Positions 33,551 to 46,021 of a stretch of DNA of 64,000 bases are shown here, piece by piece (within the stretch, counting starts at the first letter, position 1; each line of letters starts with the position of its first letter). Below the pieces are notes generated by a model. It did not search any database, was not told the DNA's origin, and saw only the letters and a list, made by a program, of their open reading frames with translations. The translations under genes were made by a program, and so were the position numbers. Source of the DNA: Blastomyces gilchristii SLH14081 (taxonomy: Eukaryota; Ascomycota; Eurotiomycetes; Onygenales; Ajellomycetaceae); NCBI RefSeq assembly GCF_000003855.2, contig NW_003101676.1, positions 2,614,796 to 2,678,795 on the forward strand, in the 5' to 3' direction.

Positions 33551-34010
33551 AATAGTTTTTTACTTCTCTTGAAAAAGTAAGGTGTTTTTCTCTGGGTTTT
33601 ATACAATATTCTTACAAAGAATAAAAAACAGAGCTGTTTTCTGTCATAATTTCATATTCTTTTAAGTAAGAATTACTTTTCCAGTGACTGAAGAGCTTTC
33701 ATTAATACTTAATTCTTTTTTACACTTTTTATTAACTGATTTGAGTTGCACACTTGTTGTGTGAGGAGAATTGAATGATTTAGAATAAAATTGAATAGTT
33801 TTAATCAATTTCTCTGCAAAAAATTGATTTATTTTTTGTCAGTTTTTCTCTCAAAAACTGTCATATCATCTGATTTATTATCAATTGATATCTTACTCTT
33901 CCTCACTGTATCCCAAGAAAGAGATTGTAAAGATTTTATTGATTTATCTCAAAAATCAATTTTAGTTTATTAGATTCTCTTCAAAAATCTAACCTAGTTA
34001 CTGAACTAGT
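33551..34010 (+). other. Array of small hairpins before the gap
   Basis: At least six short inverted repeats follow each other, mostly with a CTCT-type loop: TTACTTCTCTTGAAAAAGTAA (33560), ATTCTTACAAAGAAT, AATCAATTT/AAATTGATT around CTCTGCAA (33803), CAGTTTTT/AAAAACTG around CTCTC (33839), TTGATTT/AAATCAA (33939), TTAGATT/AATCTAA around CTCTTCAA (33970). It may be the 5' UTR of LINE1 or another element; the gap hides the join. Confidence 0.5.
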
Positions 34011-34032
34011 GTGAAAAAAATCAGGTGTTTTA

Positions 34033-34328
34033 NNNNNNNNNNNNNNNNNNNNNNNNNNNNNNNNNNNNNNNNNNNNNNNNNNNNNNNNNNNNNNNNNNNN
34101 NNNNNNNNNNNNNNNNNNNNNNNNNNNNNNNNNNNNNNNNNNNNNNNNNNNNNNNNNNNNNNNNNNNNNNNNNNNNNNNNNNNNNNNNNNNNNNNNNNNN
34201 NNNNNNNNNNNNNNNNNNNNNNNNNNNNNNNNNNNNNNNNNNNNNNNNNNNNNNNNNNNNNNNNNNNNNNNNNNNNNNNNNNNNNNNNNNNNNNNNNNNN
34301 NNNNNNNNNNNNNNNNNNNNNNNNNNNN
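34033..34328. other. Assembly gap (296 N)
   Basis: Run of N. Open frames predicted across it are artefacts. Confidence 1.
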
Positions 34329-34331
34329 AAA

Positions 34332-35816
34332 CTTGAAAAAGCAAGCAAGATTCTTGGAAAGCAGTGTCTGAGTGAGATGAATGAAGAAGTTCTGTAATCT
34401 CATGCTCAGACTAGACAACTACAGAAGGTGATCAAGTTCAAACTTAGAATCTCAAACACAGTTCAAAAAACATTGAAAATTCCTTGTATAATCACTGACT
34501 CTTCATCTTGCTCTTCTTCTTTTTTTCCTACTTCTTCTTCTTCTTTGAATTAGAAGAAAACATATGCTCAAGCAGCTGAATCTGCTGCCTCTAAATCTGC
34601 TGTCTCTAAACCTGCTGTCTCAAAATCTGCTCAAAATCCTGAGAAAACTGAGAAGAATACTGCTCATACCTCTATTCATAGACAAGTGGAAAAGAAAATG
34701 CAAAAAGAGAAAAACTTTCAAATCTTCAGAAATAGAAGACTTATTCTCAAAGTCTCAAACCAGGACATTCTGCAAAGAAACAAGCTAAACTCAAATGTCA
34801 TTTTCAGAATCAGAAATGAAATTAATCAGCAGTTCTTTTCTCAGTTGATGACTGATATTGAAGTTCAAAAACCAGTTATAGCTTCAATTGAGCCATCATT
34901 CTTTGAAAACTCCATCATTCTGACTACAATGCCTGAATTCAGTGCTGAATTCCTTATTCAGAATGAGAATCTCTGGAAGTCAGCAGTAGAATCTTTGCTA
35001 AACACAACAATTCTATCTGAGAGAGATGAAAAGTGAGACAAATTCATTCTTCATAATATTTCAGTTGAAATTTTTGACTGTGAAGAAGGAATGCTACTTC
35101 TCAAAAATGAATTGAAAGAATACAACTCTATTCAACTGAGAAAGAAGCCTGTATGACTAAATTCAATTGAGTTCAGACAAAGCAGGAGAAATGCCTCTGT
35201 TCTAGTATATACAAAAACACTTGAACAGTCAAAGATCTCTGAAGTAAGAGTAGCAGGTTTGAAAATGACAGTTCATGAATACAAAGACTCAAGAATGAAT
35301 CTCAAAGCTCAAACACAGTATTCAAACTGTCAAAGATATGGACACTTTGCAATCTCATGTTTTAGAGACTCAAAATGTGCATTCTGTGCCAGAGATCACA
35401 AAACTAGTGAGCATAAATGTGAAACATGCTCAAAAAGAGGTGAAATATGTCAACACACTCTGCTTAAGTGCTCTAATTGCAAAGAAAAACATGCATCTAG
35501 CTCAAAAGAATGTATGTTTGCTTCTAGAACTCAAAAGAACTGAAGAAAAGATAAAGCTCAAAGTCAATCTAGAACTGAAGAGAAGAGTCAAGCCAGTAGA
35601 CTTACAACTGCAAGCTCAAAAAGAAGAAACTCTCAACTATCTAAATCTTCAAACTTCAATTCTCCAGCTAAATGTAAACAGAATTTGAATCCTCAAACTT
35701 CTGTTAAGATTAGAGAATTGAGAAATGACTCTGATGATAAACTAGATATAATGCAAGCAGTTGAGATTCCTACTTTTAAAAATAGTTATAATCTACTATC
35801 TGATGATAGTGACTAG
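34332..35816 (+). pseudogene. LINE1 ORF1: Gag-like protein with zinc knuckles
   Basis: RNA-binding ORF1 product. An N-terminal coiled-coil-like part leads into a Lys/Ala/Ser-rich linker (KTYAQAAESAASKSAVSKPA) and the core. Zinc knuckles lie at about 35310-35510: CQRYGHFAISC, CAFCARDHKTSEHKC, CSNCKEKHASSSKEC. One frame runs to TAG at 35814. Internal stops are TAA at 34395, TAG at 34551 (both at likely Gln) and TGA at 35034, 35154 and 35541 (likely Trp, as in EK-W-DKFILHNI). The start lies in or before the gap. Confidence 0.8.
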
Positions 35817-35889
35817 ATCCTACTCTATCTCTACTCTCTTTTAATATGAATATACAACAAAAACAATAAAAAAAGTTTAAAAACTCTTC

Positions 35890-38800
35890 AAAAATCACAT
35901 TTATTCAAAATAATGTGAATAGAAACTCAAATTGTATTTATTCTTGTCTTCAAATTGCAAACAGAAAGTTGATTTTGTACTACTTCAGGAACCGAATTTT
36001 GATGCTGAGCAAAATTACATCATTTCTCATTCAAGCTACTACTGCTTTCTACCTCAAAAGTCTGAGATAAAGTCAAGAGTAGTGATCTATGGAAGAAAGA
36101 GATCAAGGTATCAATTTAATCTAAGATTTGATATCATGTCTGACCCTGATATTCTGGTGGGTGATATTATAGATAAAGAAAATGAGTTTGATACTATACA
36201 GCTCATAAATATCTATAATGAAAAGTCATTGAAGAAAAATAACAATATCTGAACAATTGATAGAGGATTTCTGAACATAACTGCATCAAGAAACTCTATA
36301 ATTGCAGGAGATTTCAATGCACATCATCTCTGATGGAATTCAGAATGCAAGAGAGCAGTGAGAGCTGATAATCTGGTTGAATAGACCTTTGAGCATTCAA
36401 TAGATTTGGTTAATAAGTCTGATCAACAAACATTCTTTAGAAAAGGCATGAAACAGAAGTCTATTATAGATCTAACCTTCATGTCACAAAATCTAATGAA
36501 AAGAAGACTTGTAAACTGGTTTATTGATTCAAATGAGACATCAGAATCAGGTCAAGAGATTATTCAATTTGATATTGAACTGAGTGAAAAACAAATGAGT
36601 GAAAATCCTCTTCTCTCTAATCAGTATAACTTTGAAAAAGCTGATTGAAAAGCAGTTGAAGAAAGCATAAAACTGTTAAAATCTGAAAGACAGAATGAGC
36701 TATATTGAAATTCTGGTCAAGATATCTCAAATGAAATGCTTGAGAATAGAGTGAAGCTTATTACATCTATTATTCTAACAAGTGTTAGAGATAATATTCC
36801 AAAGAGAAAATCTTCTGAGTATTCAAAACCTTGATGAAATGAGAATATCTCATCTAAAAGAAAAGAATTAGCTACTGCTAGAAGAGCTTGGAAGAATAAT
36901 GTAATATCTGATGAAGAGTTCAAAGCTGTCAGAAATGAATATTTTTCAGATATTAAAAGAGCTAAAACAGACTGCTGGAATAAATTTCTTGAAGAAGCAT
37001 AAGGGAAGGAAGTTTTTAAAGCTTTTAACTATACTAAAACAAGAAGTGTAGCAAAACTTCCAGCCTTAGAATATGAGTTTCAGAATGAATCATATACAGC
37101 AAACTCTTTTGAGGAAAAATGTCAAGCTTTCATGAGAATTCTCTTTCAGAACTCACCAGATTCAGATTCAGATTCAGAGAAAGAGAATATATCACTTCTC
37201 AACTACATTGATGAAAATGACTGGGAATGGCCTGATCTTACACAAGATGAATTAGAGTCAGCTATCTTCTCAAGTTCTGTTAAAACTGCTCCAGGTCCTG
37301 ATTCAATTAATCACTTGATTATTCAAAATACATATCTCTACTTAAAGAATGAATATTTTGAGCTCTTTTTCAATCTCTTGAAAAATGGATATCATTCTGA
37401 ATGCTGGAGAGAAGCCACTGAAGTGATTCTTGCAAAACCTAATAGAAAAACTTCAATTCCTAAGTCATATAGAGTAATATCTCTATTGAACTGCCTAGAA
37501 AAGGTTTTAGAAAAGATAATAGCTACTCAACTATCTTTTATAAGCTCTATAAGTGATTCTCTTTTATTCAGTGAATAAATGAGAGGTAGAAAACAGTGTT
37601 CTGCAATTGACACTGTTCTCTCAGTTGTTCATGATATTCAAATAGCAAAGCATGAGAGTCTGGTCTCAACTGCAGTTTTTATTGATATAAAAGAAGCATT
37701 TGATCATGTTTCAAAGTCAAAGTGAATTCAGACATTGAAGATATTAAAACTGCCACTTTCTCTAATAAAATGAATTAACTGTTTTATATCTAAAAGAATT
37801 ATACAACTCTTCTTTGATGGAATGAAACAAGACAAGACTGAGATAAAAATAGGAGTATCACAGGGATCTTCAATCTCACTCATTTTATTTGCAATATACA
37901 CTGCATATCTATTCAAAAATAGAAATATGAGAATAGTGCGATCTCCGAGTTATGTGAATGATATTGATCTAGTCTACAGCTCAAAAACTATCAAAGAGAA
38001 TTTGAAAGTAATTGAAGAAGCTGCAAAGGAAATCTTTGTTAGAGCAGATATCAATCAAATTCAATTTGATATGAATAAAACTGAGTTAATTCATTTCTTT
38101 TCTAGATTCAATGAGAAAGAACTATCTCTAACTCTTTTAAATAGAGAGATTAAACCCAGTGTAAATGTCAAATGATTAGGAGTATGGTCAAACTTCAAGT
38201 TGAATTTTAAATATCACATTCAACAAAGAAGTGTCAAGGCAGAAAGACTATTGAACAACATAATCAGACTATCAAATACAGAGAGAGGTCTATTCTTCCA
38301 GGCTATGAGACAGTTATATATAGCCTGTATTACATCAGTAGCTGATTATGAAGTTCAAGTTTGATGGAATAATCAAGGGAATTTCACTGAACTCTTTCAA
38401 AGTCTGCAAAACAGAGCCTTGAGAAGAATTCTGAGAGTATTCAAATCATCTTCTATTAAAGCAATAGAAATTGAAGCTTCAATTCCTCCTCCTGCTATTA
38501 GATTTGAAAAGGCCTGTATAAACTATGCTCTGAGAGTTGTAAAGATGAGCTCAAATCATATAATCAGAGAAAGAGTCTCTTCTTCATTTCCATCAATTAA
38601 CTCTGGAAATGAACTGGATTGGAATAGATTTCTTGATTGAAATGAAAATAATTCTTCAAAGAAAATGCCTTCTCAACTGTACAGACTATGCTCTCTGATT
38701 AAAAATCAATTTTCTTCTTTAAATATTGAAAAAGTTGATCATGAGAAGTTATCTCCCTGGAGAGAAAAGCTTGAATCTCTTATAGACTTACAAATAAGTG

Positions 38801-39804
38801 AACTATCAAAAGAGAAAGAATATGAACAGCATTTGAAGAGAATTTCTACAATCAATATAAAAGACTCTATTCTGATTTATTCAGATGACTCAAAAAATGA
38901 GAACTTGAATAGATTAGGCGCAGGCATTGCTTATACTGAAGATAATATCAATTTTATCTCAGATTTCTGAAATCTAGGCTGTGAATGTGAAGTCTTTGAT
39001 GCTGAACTATTTGCAATAGTGAAAGCTTTCAAACTCATTGAAATAAAATCTCATAAAAGAGGAAATTGTTTGAAAGAGGTATGAATATTCTCTGATAGTC
39101 AAGCTGCTTTAAAAAGACTTAGAAATAGTCAGATTCATAATGATCAAATGAATCTTGAACTGATCTTAAACTCTGTTTTGAAAATTCAAAAGAGAAGAAC
39201 ATCAAAGCTGATAATTCATCTGTACTGAGTTCCTGCTCATATGAATATTCATGGCAATGAATTGGCTGATTCAGCTGCAAAAAAGGGTGCAGAATTAAGC
39301 AGATCTATTCAAAAAATTGTGTCCTGGTCTTTTATAAAGAGAAAAGTAAAAGAATCTTGTTTAGATAAGTGAAATGAAAGCTGGCAGAAACAAAAGAAGA
39401 GTATACATTATTCAAGATTTGAAACAAAACCCAAGTGGAAATCTTGTTCAATTAAATGTAAAAAGAAAATATTCTCATCTATAATACAGCTGAAACTAGG
39501 ACATGGCTATTTCAAATCTTATATACAAAGATTTGATGATAGATTTGACTCAATAAAATGCTCATTCTGCAATGCAAATGAGAATCCTGAGCATATTGTA
39601 ATGCACTGTGCATTATACAATAGTCTCAGAGCCAGATTGAAAGAGAAGTATGATCTAAATCAATTAAATATGAGATTCTTATTCTCAACTGAGACAGGAA
39701 TTAAATACTTAATAGACTTTCTATCAGAAACTCAAGCAGCTACAAGAAAATGGCTAAATTCAGAATTATCTGAATATGAAGAGGAGGAAATCAATCAGAT
39801 ATAG
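35890..39804 (+). pseudogene. LINE1 ORF2: endonuclease, RT, RNase H
   Basis: Endonuclease: VLLQEPNFD near 35980, AGDFNAHHL.WNS near 36310. RT: TAPGPDSINHLII near 37290, SYRVISLLNCLEKVLEKIIA near 37470, SQGSSISLILFAIYTAYLF near 37855, SYVNDIDLVYS near 37955 (YVDD with one Asp changed). RNase H: ILIYSDDSKNE near 38870, DAELFAIVKAF near 39000, SDSQAALKRLRN, VPAHMNIHGNELADSAAKKG. Terminal CSFCNANENPEHIVMHC near 39560. Fifteen in-frame TGAs lie at expected Trp positions; TAG at 36382 and TAA at 37000 and 37576 lie at Gln positions. A one-base frameshift lies near 35960. Confidence 0.92.
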
Positions 39805-40095
39805 TCTGTTAAAACAGCTATATACTATCTTTTAATAACTTGTTTTGTTACAGTCTTTCTTTACTTTATCTTTTTCTTTCAATTCCTTTCTGTCTATCTA
39901 TTTAATGTGTCTATCTTTAAGACTGTATTCTCTTTTCCTTTGTCATGATATTGTCAAATGATTTCAAAGTATCAGAAGATGTTAAAACACTGCAATTTGT
40001 AAACAGTTTTTGTATTCTGAGCTGGAATTTTCTGATTTTGCATATCTGAAATTGATGAATGTATAATAGTTAACTTTACAGATATAGAAAAAACC

Positions 40096-40116
40096 CTGAG
40101 AACTTTTAGTTCTCAG
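40096..40116 (+). other. LINE1 3' UTR stem-loop
   Basis: CTGAGAAC / GTTCTCAG stem with loop TTTTA. The same stem occurs in LINE2 (45933-45953) and LINE3 (19247-19267), about 60 bp before the (AAT)n tail. Likely the RNA feature recognised by the LINE RT. Confidence 0.75.
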
Positions 40117-40176
40117 GTAGATGTCATAGTCTCTGACTGCATACATCTATAATTGAAGAGGAATAATAATAATAAT

Positions 40177-42750
40177 CTTCAGTCAATCTCTTTACAACAC
40201 TCAGTCTGAGTATTTTATAAAGCTTTTCTGTCTTCTCTAGTCTCTCTGTGTCTGTCATCCTGGTCTTCTTAACATAGTCTGGTCTGTGAGAGAGTCTATT
40301 CACTGAGTTCTTAGTTCCCTTAATATATTCTATCTTGAATCAGAACTCACTCAGTCTCTGAGCTCAGTGAACCTGCTGCTGTAAGAGTTTCTTGATTAAA
40401 ATAAACTGTTATAAGCTGTTATGATCAGTTCTAACAGTAATCACTATTACAAGGCTCTTAAAGTAGTGATGTCAGTGATGAAAGAATTTCACTATTATAA
40501 GAAGCTTCTGATTATGAATGTCATAGTTGATCTCTGTGAGTTGCATCTTCTGTGAGAAAAAGATCACTGAAACTCAGTTCTCATTTAACTGTAGTTGCAA
40601 GACTATTTCTGAAATTATAAAGAAGAAGGCATCTGTCTTCAATCTGATTAAGAGCAAGAGATCAAAGTGAAACATCATCACTGTATCTGTGAATGTCTGT
40701 TTCAATCTTGCAAAGATCTTATGAGCTTCTGAAATAAGAAAGTTCTCACAGTTCTCTCTTCTCAATAATCTTTTCATTCTCTGCTTATAGAATGACTTCT
40801 TCTTATTTTCACTCTTCAGTATGTCTGTAAGAGTCAAGAAGGTTCTTATAAATTCAAAGATAAATCATCTATAGAAATTCACAAAGTTTAGAAAGATCTG
40901 AATCTCATGAATACTAGTTAACTCTGATCATGATAGAATAGTCTCAATTCATGAAGATTTCATCTGAATATTATCTGCAGTGATTACATATTCTAGAAAA
41001 TTAATCTGACAGACACTGAAGTTGCACTTTATAAGCTTAATATACAGTTCTGTCTTATCTAAGATCTTTAACACACTTCATACATACTCAGTGTGTTCTT
41101 TCTTCTTCATGAAGTACACTACCACATCATTCATATATATTACCATGAAGACATTCAGATATACATAAAGTGTTTTATTAATAAAAGACTGAAATACTGT
41201 GAGAGTATTAGTCAGATTAAAAGACATTACTAGATATTCAAATAATCTCAGTGCAGTTCTAAAGACAGTCTTTCATTCATTCTCAGACTGTATTCACAGT
41301 TATGTATATATATTGATTACATTCAGTTGTATGAATATGACAGCTTCTGTAAGACAGTTGATCACATTCTCAATCAGAGATAGAAGATAACAGCTCTTTA
41401 TTATCTTGAAGTTCAGATTGTGATAGTCTACACATAATCTGAGATCTTTATTCTTCTTCTTTATGAACATCACAGAGGCTTCTGCAGAGGTCTGTGAAGA
41501 TCACATGAAGTCATTCTTCAGATTCTTCTATACATAGGTCTGCAAGGCCTCTGTCTCATGATGAAAGAGCTTATAGATTGATTCTCAGAAGAGTTTCTGC
41601 TCTTCTATTAAATCTATTATCAGATTCTTCTTACAGTGAGAAGAAAGCTCAGCTGCCTTTGCTGAGCTGAACATCTCTGTGAGATCTTGATATTTCTCTG
41701 ATATCTGAAGCTCAGTTTTCATGACTGCAAGATTCTCAGACACTCATAAAGTCATTATATAGATGAGCTTGTCTTCTCTAATCAACTCTGCAGTATCAAC
41801 TGATTCTATCTCTGTAAGTAAGTCTGTCAACACTGATCAGAAGTATAAACCTGACTTGCAGACAGCTATATACAGATTGTGTCTTTGAAGTCATGCAAGT
41901 CTCAAGTACATGTTATCTGTGATGTCTGTGATAATCATAGTTTCTGCAAATCTTCTCCAAATTTCAGAGAGATCTTGCAATTCAAAGATGACTCTTGCAA
42001 GTTTCTCAGCTCTCAGGTCTGAGTTCTCGCGCCCTGCTTGTTGCAAGAGCAGGTTCTCAGTTTTCATCTTTCAGCTCATTCACTCCATGAGCTTTAGAGA
42101 CACTACAGTGGCCTTAAGTGGTCACAGCTTAAGAAAGTTTCTTTTCAGTTTGTGAGTGTCCCTGAAGGTCATGTCTAGAGACTCAGTTCAAGGGTGTTTG
42201 CAGGTAGTAAGCATTTCTTGTAGAAAGATAGCTTGGTTCTGTGAGAGTTGCTCAAGAATGTTCTTCACTGAGATTGATTTATTCATGAGTTCAGAGAGTT
42301 TCTCTGTCACAGATACAGTGAATGATGTTCTGTGAGTGATTGATAAGTTCTCTGAAACTTCTTTCATGAGAATTATTCATGATTCAGGTGACTGCTTCTG
42401 AGTGCCTGCAGTAGAGTTCACAGGGATTGAAGTATATGAGTTTCTAGTTCTTTCAGTCATAACAGGTGATTGCTGACTGACTGAGCTTGAAATGTAAGAA
42501 TAAGTGCTTACAGATGATTATTCAGGTGTTTGCAGCTTGATGTAATATATACTGTTAACTACTAGAAGTATTCACAGTAGAAAGATAAAATATAGAGATT
42601 AAATGTATAATAGCATTCAAGCTGAGTTATGAATAGTATTCACGAACTCCAGTCTATATAGTTGTGTGTAGCCAAGGGCCGCTAGCCCTATTGATTACGC
42701 GAGAGATAGGAATAGAAGTAAAGAATTCATGAGAAGCAGGATTTCTTATA
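40177..42750 (-). mobile_element. Gypsy-2 copy G (5' LTR, gag, PR, RT)
   Basis: Minus-strand copy matching copy F from its 5' LTR through gag and RT to RNase H (about 20286-23670). The RNase H/RT part is open at 40837-40574 (LLRRENCENFLISEAHKIFA). It is cut by LINE1 at 40177. The rest of the element is not found left of LINE1 in the window. At 42750 its LTR abuts LINE2, which it therefore interrupts. Confidence 0.88.
42493..42750 (-). repeat. 5' LTR of Gypsy-2 copy G
   Basis: 258 bp, TGTAAGAATAAGTGC to GGATTTCTTATA (outer CA decayed to TA). CpG sites in the core (GGGCCGCTAGCCC, TTACGCGAGAG) are intact, as in the 5' LTR of copy F. Confidence 0.9.
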
Positions 42751-45635
42751 TAAAGAGTTCAAAGCTGTCAGAAATGAATATTTTTCAGATATTAAAAAAG
42801 CTAAAACAGACTGCTGGAATAAATTTCTTGAAGAAGCACAAGGAAAAGAAGTTTTTAAAGCTTTTAACTATACTAAAATAAGAAGTGTAGCAAAACTTCC
42901 AATCTTAGAATATGAGTTTCAGAATGAATCATATACAGCAAACTCTTTTGAGAAAAAATGTCAAGCTTTTATAAGAACTCTCTTTCAAAACTCATCAGAT
43001 TCAGATTCAGAGAAAGAGAATATGTTATATCTCAACTATATTGATGAAAATAACTGAGAATAGCCTGATCTTACTCAAGATGAACTAGAGTCAGCTATCT
43101 TCTCAAGTTCAGTTAAGACTGCTGCAGGGCCTGATTCAATTAATCACTTGATTATTCAAAATACATACTTCTACTTAAAGAATGAATATTTTGAGCTCTT
43201 TTTCAATCTCTTGAAAAATGAATATCATTCTGAATGCTGGAGAGAAGCCACTGAAGTGATTCTTGCAAAACTTAATAGAAAAACTTCAATTCTAGTCATA
43301 TAGAGTAATATCTCTACTGAACTGTCTAGAAAAGGTTTTAGAAAAGATAATAGCTACTTGACTATCTTTTATAAGCTCTATAAGTGATTCTCTTTTATTC
43401 AGTGAACAAATGAGAGATAGAAAACAGTGTTCTGCAATTGACACTGTTCTCTCAGTTGTTCATGATATTCAAATAGCAAAGCATGAGAATCTGGTCTCAA
43501 CTGCAGTTTTTATTGATATAAAAGAAGCATTTGATCATGTTTCAAAGTCAAAGTGAATTCAGACATTGAAGATATTAAAACTGTCACTTTCTCTAATAAA
43601 ATGAGTTAACTGTTTTATATCTAAAAGAATTATACAACTCTTCTTTGATGGAATGAAACAAGACAAGACTGAGATAAAAATAGAAGTGCTGCAAGAATCT
43701 TCAATCTCACTCATTTTATTTGCAATATACACTGCATATCTATTCAAAAATAGAAATATGAGAATAGTGCAATCTCTGAGTTATGTGGATGATATTGGTC
43801 TAGTCTACAGCTCAAAAACTATCAAAGAGAATTTGAAAGTAATTGAAGAAGCTGCAAAGGAAATCTTTGTTAGAGCAGATATCAATCAAATTCAATTTAA
43901 TATGAATAAAACTGAGTTAATTCATTTCTTTTCTAGATTCAATGAGAAAGAACTATCTCTAACTCTTTTAAATAGAGAGATTAAACTCAGTGTAAATGTC
44001 AAATGATTAGAAGTATGATTAAACTTCAAGTTGAATTTTAAATATCATATTCAACAAAGAACTGTCAAGGCAGAAAGACTATTAAACAACATAATCAGAC
44101 TATCAAATACAGAGAGAGGTCTATCCTTTCAGGCTATGAGACAGTTATATATAGCCTGTATTACATCAGTAGCTGATTATGAAGTTCAAGTTTGATGGAA
44201 TAATCAAGAGAATTTCACTGAACTCTTTCAAAGTCTGCAAAACAGAGCCTTGAGAAGAATTCTGAAAGTATTCAAATCATCTTCTATTAAAGCAATGGAA
44301 ATTGAAGCTTCAATTCCTTCTCCTGCTATTAGATTTGAAAAGGCCTGTATAAACTATGCTCTGAGAGTTGTAAAGATGAGCTCAAATCATATAATCAGAG
44401 AAAGAGTCTCTTCTTCATTTCTATTAATTAACTCTGGAAATGAACTGAATTGGAATAGATTTCTTGATTGAAATGAAAATAATTCTTCAAAGAAAATGCC
44501 TTCTCAACTGTACAGACTATGCTCTCTGATTAAAAATCAATTTTCTTCTTTAAATGTTGAAAAAGTTGATCATGAGAAGTTATCTCTCTGAAGAGAAAAG
44601 CTTGAATCTCTTATAGACTTACAAATAAGTGAACTATCAAAAGAGAAAGAATATGAACAGCATTTGAAGAGAATTTCTACAATCAATATAAAAGACTCTA
44701 TTCTGATTTATTCAGATGACTCAAAAAATGAGAATTTGAATAGATTAGATGCAGGCATTGCTTATACTGAAGATAATATCAATTTTATCTCAGATTTCTG
44801 AAATCTAGGCTGTGAATCTGAAGTTTTTGATGCTGAACTATTTACAATAGTGAAAGCTTTCAAACTCATTGAAATAAAATCTCATAAAAGAGGAAATAGT
44901 TTGAAAGAGGCATGAATATTCTCTGATAGTCAAGCTGCTTTAAAAAGACTTAGAAATAGTCAGATTCATAATGATCAAATGAATCTTGAACTGATCTTAA
45001 ACTCTGTTTTGAAAATTCAAAAGAGAAGAATATCAAAGCTGATAATTTATCTACACTGAGTTCCTGCTCATATGAATATTCATGACAATGAATTGGCTGA
45101 TTCAGCTGCAAAAAAGAGTGCAGAATTAAGCAGATCTATTCAAAAAATTATGTCCTGATCTTTTATAAATAGAAAAATAAAAGAATCTTGTTTAGATAAG
45201 TGAAATGAAAGCTGGCAGAAACAAAAGAAGAGTATACATTATTCAAGATTTGAAACAAAACCCAAGTGGAAATCTTGTTCAATTAAATGTAAAAAGAAAA
45301 TATTCTCATCTATAATACAGCTGAAACTAGGACATGGCTATTTCAAATCTTATATACAAAGATTTGATGATAGATTTGACTCAATAGAATGCTCATTCTG
45401 CAATGCAAATGAGAATCCTGAGTATATTGTAATACACTTTCCATTATACAATAGTCTCAGAGCCAGATTGAAAGAGAAGTATGATCTAAATCAATTAAAT
45501 ATGAGATTCTTATTCTCAACTGAGACAGGAATTAAATACTTAATAGACTTTCTATCAGAAACTCAAGCAGCTACAAGAAAATGGCTAAATTCAGAATTAT
45601 CTGAATATGAAGAGAAGGAAATCAATCAGATATAG
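42751..45635 (+). pseudogene. LINE2 ORF2 (RT to end)
   Basis: Same domains as LINE1 ORF2 from before RT to the terminal Cys/His motif. The nine TGA codons at Trp positions that LINE1 has in this span are all present (43554, 43602, 44004, 44193, 44469, 44799, 44913, 45057, 45201). Four further TGG are TGA only here (for example 44016, 44587, 45155) and one is TAG. A 2-bp deletion near 43290 shifts the frame before LLNC. RT active site reads SYVDDIGLVYS near 43786. Confidence 0.88.
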
Positions 45636-46021
45636 TCTGTTAAAACAGCTATATACTATCTTTTAATAATTTGTTTTGTTACAGTCTCTCTTTACTTTAT
45701 CTTTTCCTTTCAATTCCTTTCTATCTATCTATTTAATGTGTCTATCTTTAAGACTGTGTTCTCTTTCTCTTTTCCTTTGTCATGATATTGTCAAATGGTT
45801 TCAAAGTATCAGAAGATGTTAAAACACTGTAATTTGTAAACAGTTTTTGTATTCTGGGCTGGAATTTTCTGATTTTGCATATCTGAAATTGATGAATGTA
45901 TAATAGTTAACTTTACAGATATAGGAAAAACCCTGAGAACTAAAAGTTCTCAGGTAGATGTTATAGTCTCTGACTGCATACATCTATAATTGAAGAATAA
46001 TAATAATAATAATAATAATAA
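42751..46021 (+). mobile_element. Tad1-type LINE copy (LINE2), 3' part
   Basis: Matches LINE1 from position 36915 to the tail, with (AAT)n at 45994-46021. The left end is the insertion point of Gypsy-2 copy G, so the 5' part should lie beyond copy G and is not in the window. On the right it abuts Copia integrase sequence, probably its target. It has more G-to-A changes than LINE1 but keeps bases that LINE1 has lost (the Gln codon CAA at two LINE1 TAA stops; YVDD at the RT active site). Confidence 0.92.

Larger units (their letters stand above)
34329..40176 (+). mobile_element. Tad1-type LINE retrotransposon (LINE1), 5' end in gap
   Basis: Non-LTR element with ORF1 (CCHC knuckles), ORF2 (endonuclease, RT, RNase H, terminal Cys/His), a 3' UTR stem-loop (40096-40116) and an (AAT)n tail ending at 40176. 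It sits in minus-strand Gypsy-2 copy G, whose sequence resumes at 40177. LINE2 and LINE3 are relatives. Arg codons are almost all AGA and CpG is nearly absent. The ORFs can be read end to end if TGA is taken as Trp and a few TAA/TAG as Gln, with one frameshift near the start of ORF2. Confidence 0.92.

Noticed and set aside
34011..34418. Open frames on both strands across 34011-34418
   Set aside because: They exist only because of the run of N.
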